Assembly (NCBI GenBank): GCA_910585795.1
Contig: CAJUFV010000007.1
Span: 1 to 8,865, forward strand
DNA from: an uncultured Clostridia bacterium
GTDB lineage: Bacteria; Bacillota; Clostridia; UBA1381
Reading direction: 5' to 3'
DNA: 8,865 nt
Shown: positions 1 to 6,283 of the stretch, one piece after another
How the letters are laid out: every line of letters begins with the position of its first letter
Position numbering within the stretch: the stretch's first letter is position 1
The notes under the pieces: generated by a model
What the model was told of the DNA's origin: nothing
Database searches by the model: none
What the model saw: only the letters and a program-made list of their open reading frames with translations
Made by a program: the position numbers and the translations under genes

Positions 1-5
1 GCATT

Positions 6-14
6 TGTTATAAT
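6..14 (+). promoter_or_regulatory. Candidate extended -10 promoter element
   Basis: The bases TGTTATAAT match an extended -10 (TGnTATAAT) for the housekeeping sigma factor. Any -35 would lie off the left edge, so it cannot be checked. If active, transcription would begin near base 20 and would meet the hairpin at 66-105 before reaching the first gene, giving an attenuated leader of about 140 bases. It may equally be a chance match in AT-rich DNA or part of a gene to the left. Confidence 0.3.
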
Positions 15-65
15 GTCTGTGTTTTTTAAGCGGATAATTTGTGATATGCCGGCAGAAAAAGACAG

Positions 66-105
66 CTGCGGTGATTTTTATTCATGAAAATCGCCGCAGT
101 TTTTT
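66..105 (+). terminator. Rho-independent terminator-like hairpin in the leader
   Basis: A 13-pair stem is formed by 66-78 and 87-99 with one G-U pair (T72 with G93). It has an 8-base loop and is followed directly by six T residues (100-105). This is a textbook intrinsic terminator for the plus strand. It either ends a gene lying to the left of the window or acts as an attenuator in the leader of the operon that starts at 160. The second reading is possible because an extended -10 element lies upstream at 6-14. GCAG at 52-55 can pair with CTGC at 66-69, but this competing helix is too short to call an antiterminator. Confidence 0.85.
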
Positions 106-110
106 CTTTG

Positions 111-140
111 TTGAGATAAGGGCGGTACCAGTATTAAAAT
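111..140 (+). promoter_or_regulatory. Candidate promoter between the terminator and the first gene
   Basis: TTGAGA (111-116) and TAAAAT (135-140) each match sigma-A consensus at five of six positions and are 18 bases apart. The start point would fall near 147, only a few bases before the AGGAGG ribosome binding site (149-154) of the gene at 160. That leaves an unusually short 5' leader. It would let the operon be transcribed independently of the upstream terminator. Confidence 0.3.
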
Positions 141-159
141 CATATAATAGGAGGAAAAA

Positions 160-1986
160 ATGAATAACAAATTGAAAAAAATAGCAGCCTGTTTTCTAGC
201 CTGTATAATGGTGTTTTGTGCAATATCAGCTGTATCAGCTGAGGAACAAACAAGGAATAATGACATATCACACAAAGAAGTGACGGATATTATTGTTTCA
301 GCTTCCGCAGTAAATGGGGACAAGTTTATAGTAAATGAAGAGGAGATAACTGTATCTTCAAATGAAGCTGAGAAATTGGGCTATGATGATTTGCTTACAG
401 ATGGAGTATCCGCGCTGGATGTGCTTGTTAAAATGCATGAAATCATTTACGGAAGCCATTTTACGGCGGAGAATGCTAATGACTATTTAAGTATTCCATA
501 TGGTTATATATCATGCGTATTCGGTGAAGCGACAAGCAGTGTCGGTTATAGAATTAACGGTATGAGCGCGCAGGGAATATCGGAAGAGCTTTCAGATGGA
601 GGCAGTTTCGAATTATATTTTTATCAGGATACGCAATATTGGTCTGATATATATGTGCGTACGGAAGATATTGAGACTGCCGCGGGAGAACCGATTATCA
701 TAAAAGCGGAGAACGGAGGAACTGCTCTTGCCGGAGTACAGCTTGCGTATGTGGATAAATATGATATAATACCTATAGAAGGCGTAATTGCTGACAATGA
801 TGGATGTATAAGCATTGCGTTTGACAGGCCTGGAATATATTATGTTACATTGCGGGGAACATTTAATTGTGAAGTGAATGATTACTCAAGCGGTGAAATT
901 GTTATGGTTGACAGCCCGATTATTCCGTCTATTATAAGGATAAGGGTTACACCGCCTGAAAATGAGGTGATGCCAGAGGAAATATATATAAAGACTGCTG
1001 AAACAATACAGAGCAGAGAACTCGCGTACGGCTCAGAATGGTCAGTTATGGGACTTGCGAGAGCCGGTTATCAAATACCTGATACATATTATCATTCTGT
1101 GATGAATGCTGTAGATTCCGGTATGGTGAGCAAGGCGACTGATATTGAAAAAATTATTATAGCCATCACTGCGTCCGGATATAGGGTAGATGATACACTT
1201 CTTGAAAAGCTGTCTTCAGCGTCATTTGTAAAAAAAGGCGGTTTGATGTCATCAATATATGCTTTACTTGCTTTTGACAGCGGCAATTATGATATTCCTG
1301 TAAGTGCTGACCAAAATACGCGTGATATCATGATACAGAGTATTATATCCGCACAGAAATCAGACGGAGGCTTTTCTCTGACCTCAAACTGGGACGCGAC
1401 TGTTGACACAACCGCAATGGCTGTACAGGCATTAGCGAAGTATAGAGGAAGAGAAGATGTTGCTGAGAGTATAGATAAAGCGTTTCAGTTCATTGAAAAT
1501 AATATTAATGCAGATGAAGATAATTCGCCGGATAAATGTTCAGTTATTGCTCAGGTTATAATAGCCTGTACAGAGCTTAATAAAAATCCTGTTATATATG
1601 TTGAGCAAATGCTCAGATATTATGGCGGAAATGGACAATTTACATATAATGGAAAAGAAAATATTATGACTACAATTCAGGCATACTATGCGATGGTGTC
1701 ATACTATAGATGGATATATGGTGAAAATACTCTGTACGATATGAGTGATGCTTATTATGATATAATAAGCTCAGACGGCCGTACATGTATAATATATGCT
1801 CCTTTTAATGGAGAAACAGCTATTGTTAAGGCTGATTATATGTCGCATGTATTGACAGGGATAGATATAATAAATATGAGGTTAATGAAAGGAAAAAATA
1901 AAATAGAAATAATTGGCGGAGACAGATTTATGCTATGGGACAGCATAAATAATATGAGACCGTTATGTGAGGTGTATTGCAGATGA
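160..1986 (+). CDS. Secreted DUF4430-like plus alpha/alpha-toroid protein (transcobalamin-like)
   Basis: The 608-residue product is exported: residues 1-27 form a signal peptide (Lys-rich start, hydrophobic core, likely cut after AVSA). Residues about 41-160 look like a divergent DUF4430 domain (ALDVLVKM near 85-92, GYRINGMSAQG near 129-139). About 165-265 is a predicted beta-sandwich. About 275-525 is an alpha/alpha-toroid of the terpene-cyclase/prenyltransferase-like fold, with SDGGFSL (401-407) and VDTTAMAVQALAKY (415-428), which closely resembles the VDTAAMA segment I recall from human transcobalamin. The C-terminus (about 530-608) is a small beta-rich module with an LWDSxxxMxPLxE signature (592-604) that I recall at the ends of clostridial surface proteins. 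The order beta domain then toroid is the reverse of the animal proteins. The start is supported by AGGAGG five bases upstream. No wall anchor is visible, so it is probably free or bound to a partner. Likely role: extracellular ligand capture, with a corrinoid inferred; a polysaccharide-related role cannot be excluded. Confidence 0.8.
   Translation: MNNKLKKIAACFLACIMVFCAISAVSAEEQTRNNDISHKEVTDIIVSASAVNGDKFIVNEEEITVSSNEAEKLGYDDLLTDGVSALDVLVKMHEIIYGSHFTAENANDYLSIPYGYISCVFGEATSSVGYRINGMSAQGISEELSDGGSFELYFYQDTQYWSDIYVRTEDIETAAGEPIIIKAENGGTALAGVQLAYVDKYDIIPIEGVIADNDGCISIAFDRPGIYYVTLRGTFNCEVNDYSSGEIVMVDSPIIPSIIRIRVTPPENEVMPEEIYIKTAETIQSRELAYGSEWSVMGLARAGYQIPDTYYHSVMNAVDSGMVSKATDIEKIIIAITASGYRVDDTLLEKLSSASFVKKGGLMSSIYALLAFDSGNYDIPVSADQNTRDIMIQSIISAQKSDGGFSLTSNWDATVDTTAMAVQALAKYRGREDVAESIDKAFQFIENNINADEDNSPDKCSVIAQVIIACTELNKNPVIYVEQMLRYYGGNGQFTYNGKENIMTTIQAYYAMVSYYRWIYGENTLYDMSDAYYDIISSDGRTCIIYAPFNGETAIVKADYMSHVLTGIDIINMRLMKGKNKIEIIGGDRFMLWDSINNMRPLCEVYCR
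1969..1974 (+). promoter_or_regulatory. Ribosome binding site that fixes the second gene's start
   Basis: GAGGTG lies 8 bases before ATG 1983 and only 2 bases before the alternative TTG at 1977. The spacing selects ATG 1983, which overlaps the first gene's TGA as ATGA. Confidence 0.75.
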
Positions 1987-2831
1987 AAAAGGTTATTGTA
2001 ATGCTGATAGCCACAGTAATGTCATTGTTATCTGTTTGTTCTGCTGCCGTTAGAAATACGACTGACGCATATCTTGATAACAATAAACTGATAATTGAGT
2101 GTGATTCAATATCGTCTGTGAGCGTAAAGAATGTGCCGGAGCTTTTATTGTTTTTTGATGCAGAAGGAGCTTTGCAGGGAGTGACAAGGCTGGAAAAGCA
2201 AGGAGACTGTTATTATTCAGAATTAATAGAAGATTATGCAAAGGTAAAAATGTGGATAGCGCGTAAAGAAAGTGAAAGCAAGTTTTATACATTAAATATT
2301 ATTGAAAAGCCTGTTTTTACAGCTGAACCTGCTCAGTCACCATCGCCATCTCCTGTTCCCACAGAAGAACCGCAGCCCAATATTGAAGATATAACCTTAC
2401 TGCCGGAGGAGGAAGAGGAATATTCTTATCATGGAGTATTTTATGAGCAGGAGAAATCAATAAAGCAATGCGGTATATCAATCAGTTGCTTGTCTGCCAT
2501 TGAATATGAGGATATTGACAAAGAACTGTTGAAATTACTGCCGGAGGATGGAATCATGCTAAAGAATACAGATATAAAAATAACAGATGGTATGACTGTG
2601 TATGATGTTCTTGCGGAAGTGGCTGGAGTCAATGGGATAACACTTGATGGTGACAGCAGTTATATTGAGGGAATAAACGGATTATCAGAATTTAGCTGCG
2701 GTTCTTTGTCCGGATGGGTATATTCTGTAAATGGTGAATTTCCGTCAGATGCGATTGACAGGTATACAGTTTGTGAAAATGATAAAGTTGAAATAATATA
2801 TACATGCAATTTAGGAGAGGATGTAAAGTGA
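1983..2831 (+). CDS. Secreted DUF4430 (transcobalamin-like C-terminal) protein
   Basis: The 282-residue product starts at ATG 1983 within an ATGA overlap. Residues 1-21 are a signal peptide (cut near CSAA). Residues about 22-108 form a predicted beta domain. It has a weak resemblance (FDAEGALQG, then KVKMWIARKES) to the C-terminal module of the preceding protein. A Pro/Ser/Glu-rich linker (about 112-148) follows. Residues about 160-280 are a good DUF4430 domain: MTVYDVL (204-210), YIEGINGL (227-234), SGWVYSVNG (243-251) and a closing IIYTCNLGEDV. In transcobalamin and intrinsic factor the related beta domain closes over the corrinoid from the side opposite the alpha barrel. No membrane or wall anchor is seen, so it may work with the toroid proteins encoded on either side. 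Confident as DUF4430; the ligand is inferred. Confidence 0.85.
   Translation: MKKVIVMLIATVMSLLSVCSAAVRNTTDAYLDNNKLIIECDSISSVSVKNVPELLLFFDAEGALQGVTRLEKQGDCYYSELIEDYAKVKMWIARKESESKFYTLNIIEKPVFTAEPAQSPSPSPVPTEEPQPNIEDITLLPEEEEEYSYHGVFYEQEKSIKQCGISISCLSAIEYEDIDKELLKLLPEDGIMLKNTDIKITDGMTVYDVLAEVAGVNGITLDGDSSYIEGINGLSEFSCGSLSGWVYSVNGEFPSDAIDRYTVCENDKVEIIYTCNLGEDVK
2813..2820 (+). promoter_or_regulatory. Ribosome binding site inside the DUF4430 coding end; fixes third gene's start
   Basis: AGGAGAGG lies 7 bases before GTG 2828. An upstream in-frame ATG at 2804 precedes this site and has no comparable site of its own, so GTG 2828 (GTGA overlap) is preferred. The site is embedded in codons for the conserved NLGEDV tail of the preceding protein. 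Confidence 0.75.
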
Positions 2832-4501
2832 GATTGTATATCATCCGATATGTAGGCAGAATTTGGAAAAAACTATTATCATATATATTAGCATTATGTC
2901 TTGCGTTTATCGATGTATCTTATGTACTGGCTGATAATAACACATATGAACTTGATAATATTATAGCGGATACTGCTAAGTGTATATATAAAAATGCTGA
3001 AAGTCCACAGGTGGGTTCAATAGGCGGCGAATGGGCGATTTTTGGATTAGCAAGAAGCGGATATGATGTACCAGACGAATATTATCAGAATTATTATAAA
3101 GCCGTTGAGAAATATGTAATGCAGTGTGAAGGCAGCTTGTCTGAAAGAAAATATACCGAGTATTCAAGACTTATACTTGCATTGACCGCAATTGGCAGAA
3201 ATCCGGCTGATGTGGTAGGATATAATCTTTTAGTACCGCTCGGAGATTATGAAAACACAATAAAACAGGGATTAAACGGACCTGTATGGGCATTGCTGGC
3301 TCTTGACAGCGGCAATTATGAAATGCCGAATAATAGTGAAGCAAAAATACAGGCTTCACGGGTTATGTATATTGACTATATTCTTAAATGTCAGCGCTCT
3401 GACGGAGGCTGGTCATTAACGGGAACCGAGTCATTAGACATTATGTCAGATGTGGATATAACTGCTATGGCTCTTTGCGCGCTTGCAAAATATCGTGACA
3501 GAACAGATGTATGTAATGCAATAGAAAAAGCTATTTCCGCCTTGTCTGCAATGCAGAACGAAAACAGTGGTTTTTCAAGCTGGGGTAGTGATAATTCAGA
3601 AAGCGCAGTTCAGGTTATGACAGCGCTGTGCGAGCTTGGGATAACGCTTGATGATATCCGTTTTGTTAAAAACGGATATAGTCTGTTAGATAATGTTTTG
3701 AGCTTTTACCAACCGAATAGCGGATTTAAAAATGTAAAAAATAGTATTGACTTTAATCAAATGGCAACGGAACAGGCTTTATGCGGACTGGTGGCTGTAA
3801 GTCGCGCGGAAAATGATAAGTATAGTCTTTATAATATAAATGACAGTATAAAAATATCAGACCAAAAGAATGATTATAATTATTTTGGTCTGCCGAATAA
3901 AAATAAAGATATTCAATATATAAATATAGAAAGTCCAGATAGAACTTTTATGGATATCAATACTCATAAAAATCAGGCATCAATAGAAGCGCTTGCTGAG
4001 CGTGGAATTATAAACGGCAAGACGGATGAATTATTTGACCCAGATTCTGTAATGACTAGAGCGGAATTTGCTGTGATTATTACAAGGTCATTGGGGTTGC
4101 CTGTAAAGTCAAGCGGGAATTTTTCAGATATTGTTAATGGAGACTGGTATTTTGATTATATTAATACCGCTTATTATTATAAAATTGTAAGCGGTATTTC
4201 AGACAGTGAATTTAATCCTGACGGTATAATAACACGTGAAGAAGCGGCGGCAATGGTATTCCGCGCGGCTGTACTGTGCGGTATAAATATGGATATGGAG
4301 ACGGCTGTAGTTAGAGATATACTTGCGGGATTTACTGATTATATTCAGGTATCGGAATGGGCTTTAAGACCATTTGCTTTTTGTTTTAGAGATGGTATTT
4401 TGGATGACGGTGATATTGAAATAAAGCCGAAAAAACCTGTTACAAGAGCCGAAATTGCACAAATGCTGTTTAATATGATGAGAAAGGCTGAATTGCTGTG
4501 A
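2828..4501 (+). CDS. S-layer-anchored alpha/alpha-toroid protein with three SLH repeats
   Basis: Starting at GTG 2828, the product has 557 residues. A signal peptide (Arg/Lys-rich n-region, hydrophobic 16-35, cut near VLA-DN) leads to an alpha/alpha-toroid at about 40-330. A linker and three SLH repeats follow (about 373-423, 431-482, 501-555; each with a TRAE or TREE motif), which bind pyruvylated secondary wall polymer in related proteins. The toroid is paralogous to that of the first gene: GGEWAIFGLARSGYDVPDEYY matches GSEWSVMGLARAGYQIPDTYY, ALDSGNYEMP matches AFDSGNYDIP, and SDGGWSL matches SDGGFSL. The segment DVDITAMAL (208-216) resembles the DxDDTA catalytic motif of squalene-hopene cyclases, but the last Asp is Ile, so a binding role is likelier than catalysis. 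It lacks the DUF4430 half that its neighbours carry. Inferred role: holds captured ligand at the wall, perhaps together with a DUF4430 partner. Confidence 0.85.
   Translation: MRLYIIRYVGRIWKKLLSYILALCLAFIDVSYVLADNNTYELDNIIADTAKCIYKNAESPQVGSIGGEWAIFGLARSGYDVPDEYYQNYYKAVEKYVMQCEGSLSERKYTEYSRLILALTAIGRNPADVVGYNLLVPLGDYENTIKQGLNGPVWALLALDSGNYEMPNNSEAKIQASRVMYIDYILKCQRSDGGWSLTGTESLDIMSDVDITAMALCALAKYRDRTDVCNAIEKAISALSAMQNENSGFSSWGSDNSESAVQVMTALCELGITLDDIRFVKNGYSLLDNVLSFYQPNSGFKNVKNSIDFNQMATEQALCGLVAVSRAENDKYSLYNINDSIKISDQKNDYNYFGLPNKNKDIQYINIESPDRTFMDINTHKNQASIEALAERGIINGKTDELFDPDSVMTRAEFAVIITRSLGLPVKSSGNFSDIVNGDWYFDYINTAYYYKIVSGISDSEFNPDGIITREEAAAMVFRAAVLCGINMDMETAVVRDILAGFTDYIQVSEWALRPFAFCFRDGILDDGDIEIKPKKPVTRAEIAQMLFNMMRKAELL
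3858..3892 (+). repeat. Perfect 10-bp inverted repeat inside the toroid-SLH linker
   Basis: CAGACCAAAA (3858-3867) is exactly complementary to TTTTGGTCTG (3883-3892) across a 15-base spacer. No T-tract follows, so it is not a terminator. It could fold in the mRNA between the toroid and SLH coding parts, or be chance. Confidence 0.45.
4163..4198 (+). repeat. Perfect 11-bp inverted repeat inside the second SLH repeat
   Basis: AATACCGCTTA (4163-4173) is exactly complementary to TAAGCGGTATT (4188-4198) across a 14-base spacer. No T-run follows. The function is unknown; it may be an mRNA hairpin or coincidence. Confidence 0.45.
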
Positions 4502-5391
4502 ATTTACTGAAGCGTCATAAAAATAGAATCATTATTTCAATATGTGTTGTTGTGTTGCTTGGCATAGTGTTGTGTTGGGGTGGAGATTCGCCCGCACTTC
4601 GTGGACGGACCGTTGAGCAATCATCAGATATATCCGCGCCAATAAAGGAACAGGCAGTGGAGGACGTGGAGCTTGCGTATTTAGAGCAAAAAGCTGTTAA
4701 CGGTGAAGAAGATGTATATTTGACAGAAAATCAGGCGCCATCAACCAAGGCTGAAAATCAGCAGGAAAAAAAAGATGGCCGCCATCTTACAGCAGATGCT
4801 AAAACAGAGCTTGCTCAGCAGATGACGCAGGAGCATATACAGGCAGAGGAAGAAGGCAGTGAAGAATATCATGAATTCAATAATGATATAAATGTCGGTA
4901 ATGATAATTCCGTTAATGCTCAGATAGACAAGCCGACGCCGATTGAGCCTGATAAAAATTCTGTAACTAATAAAGAAATGAACTGCGCGCTTTCTGTCAG
5001 ATGTGATACAGTGCTTGATAATATAAAATGGCTGGATAAGGAAAAGCATAAGCTGATACCTGACAATGGTGTGATTTTTGAAGAAGAGCAGGTCGTTTTT
5101 TATGAAGGTGAGACGGTGTTTAATCTTTTACTGCGGGAGATGAAGAAAAATAAAATACATATGGAATTTGTAAATACACCTGTGTATAACAGTGTGTATA
5201 TAGAAGGAATAAATAATCTTTATGAATATGACTGCGGAGAACTTTCGGGCTGGGTGTATAAGGTGAATAACTGGTTTCCTAATTATGGCTGTTCAAAGTA
5301 TGAGCTTAAAGAAGGCGATAAAGTAGAATTTGTTTACACCTGTAATTTAGGAGCGGATGTTGGCGGCCGCAATTTTCTGACGGAGGAATAG
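4498..5391 (+). CDS. Membrane-anchored DUF4430 (transcobalamin-like C-terminal) protein on a long stalk
   Basis: The 297-residue product starts at GTG 4498, overlapping the previous TGA as GTGA, with a weak GAAAGG site ten bases upstream. Residues 1-10 are basic and 11-27 are one hydrophobic helix with no convincing signal-peptidase or lipobox site, so an uncleaved N-terminal membrane anchor is likely. Residues about 30-160 are polar, rich in Glu, Gln, Asp and Asn, and low in complexity, forming a probable extended stalk. Residues about 162-290 are DUF4430: ETVFNLLL (205-212), YIEGINNLYEYDCGELSGWVYKVN (234-257) and VYTCNLGADVG. This domain is a paralogue of the one in the second gene. The gene ends 4 bases before the EcfT gene, and its membrane location fits a docking or hand-over role between surface capture proteins and the importer. 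That role is inferred. Confidence 0.85.
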   Translation: MNLLKRHKNRIIISICVVVLLGIVLCWGGDSPALRGRTVEQSSDISAPIKEQAVEDVELAYLEQKAVNGEEDVYLTENQAPSTKAENQQEKKDGRHLTADAKTELAQQMTQEHIQAEEEGSEEYHEFNNDINVGNDNSVNAQIDKPTPIEPDKNSVTNKEMNCALSVRCDTVLDNIKWLDKEKHKLIPDNGVIFEEEQVVFYEGETVFNLLLREMKKNKIHMEFVNTPVYNSVYIEGINNLYEYDCGELSGWVYKVNNWFPNYGCSKYELKEGDKVEFVYTCNLGADVGGRNFLTEE

Positions 5392-5395
5392 TTAA

Positions 5396-6283
5396 ATGAA
5401 TGAATTTAAAAACTATCATCCGGCAGTAAATTTTATATATTTTACAGCGGTACTTTTATTTTCAATGTTTTTAATGCATCCGGCATGTATTTTAATATCT
5501 TTGATATGCGGTATATTGTATTCGCTTATGTTAAACGGAATAAAAGCTATAAAATTTAATTTTGTATTTCTTATTCCGATGATGCTTACAGCCGCGCTGA
5601 TAAATCTTATATTTAATCACGAGGGGGCGACTATTCTGATATATCTTCCTGGAGGAAATCCTCTTACAATGGAGTCGGTTATATATGGCTTAAGCGCGGG
5701 AATGATGCTTGCCGCGGTAATAAGCTGGTTTTCCTGCTATAATAAAATTATGACAAGTGATAAGTTTATTTATTTGTTTGGGAAGGTAATTCCATCTCTG
5801 TCCTTGATATTATCTATGACTCTGAGATTTATTCCGAGATTTAAGCATCAGCTGAGAGTAATTATACAGACGCAGAGATGTGTGGGACGTGATATTTCAC
5901 AGGGAAGTATTTTAAAAAAAGTCAAAAACGGAATAACAATTATGTCGGTTATGATAACATGGGCATTAGAAAATTCTATAGAAATATCGGACAGCATGAG
6001 AAGCCGCGGATACGGATTGCCGCACAGAAGCGCTTTTGCGATTTATAAGCTTAACAGCCGTGACAAAAAAGCGATGATATATGTTATTTTATGCGGCTTA
6101 TATCTTGTTATAGGAACATTATGCGGCGGTACATATTTCAAATATTTTCCTTTGATACGGTCAGCAGAGCTATCTGTTTTTTCAATTAGTAATTTTACGG
6201 TGTATCTGATGCTTTGTGTTATGCCTGTTATAATAGAGCTTATGGAGGTTATTAAATGGAAGTATATAAAATCAAAAATTTAA
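5396..6283 (+). CDS. ecfT: ECF transporter transmembrane coupling protein (EcfT/CbiQ family)
   Basis: The 295-residue integral membrane protein has N-terminal hydrophobic segments at about 12-45, 54-72 and 96-113, and C-terminal ones near 225-246 and 266-283. Between them lies a cytoplasmic coupling region with LRFIPRFKHQ (143-152) and SMRSRGYGL (200-208). The latter is the family's conserved x-R-G motif that contacts the ATPase grooves. EcfT proteins link the ATPase pair to the substrate-binding S component so that ATP hydrolysis topples the S component for uptake. ATG 5396 has a GGAGGA site 8 bases upstream and lies 4 bases after the DUF4430 gene. The 3' end overlaps the ATPase/S fusion by 28 bases, so the two are almost certainly co-translated. 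This is a dedicated (group I) arrangement and not the shared ecfA1A2T locus usually found near ribosomal genes. Length is slightly above the common 265 or so. Confidence 0.9.
   Translation: MNEFKNYHPAVNFIYFTAVLLFSMFLMHPACILISLICGILYSLMLNGIKAIKFNFVFLIPMMLTAALINLIFNHEGATILIYLPGGNPLTMESVIYGLSAGMMLAAVISWFSCYNKIMTSDKFIYLFGKVIPSLSLILSMTLRFIPRFKHQLRVIIQTQRCVGRDISQGSILKKVKNGITIMSVMITWALENSIEISDSMRSRGYGLPHRSAFAIYKLNSRDKKAMIYVILCGLYLVIGTLCGGTYFKYFPLIRSAELSVFSISNFTVYLMLCVMPVIIELMEVIKWKYIKSKI

Noticed and set aside
1..65. Cobalamin riboswitch ahead of the operon
   Set aside because: The expected B12-box-like segment is absent and only about 65 bases lie before the terminator, far too few for a whole aptamer. 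One further upstream cannot be excluded.
143..148. TATAAT as the operon's -10 box
   Set aside because: It abuts the AGGAGG ribosome site at 149-154, so a transcript from it would lack the ribosome site, and no -35 lies at proper spacing.
1977..1979. TTG start two codons before ATG 1983
   Set aside because: Only 2 bases separate it from the GAGGTG ribosome site; ATG 1983 has 8.
2804..2806. ATG start for the SLH protein
   Set aside because: The AGGAGAGG site lies downstream of it and serves GTG 2828, which also restores the operon's 4-base overlap pattern and a normal signal peptide.
3440..3480. Toroid proteins as active terpene cyclases or prenyltransferases
   Set aside because: They are exported, lack the full DxDD motif or zinc-ligand pattern, and sit with DUF4430 and import genes.
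4561..4590. Lipoprotein signal (Cys at residue 26) in the stalked DUF4430 protein
   Set aside because: The residues before Cys are I-V-L, lacking the small residue normally needed at -1; a plain membrane anchor fits better.
4741..5049. Minus-strand reading frame of 102 codons
   Set aside because: It lies opposite the low-complexity stalk of a well-supported gene and shows no domain; the other minus-strand frames are also opposite real genes.
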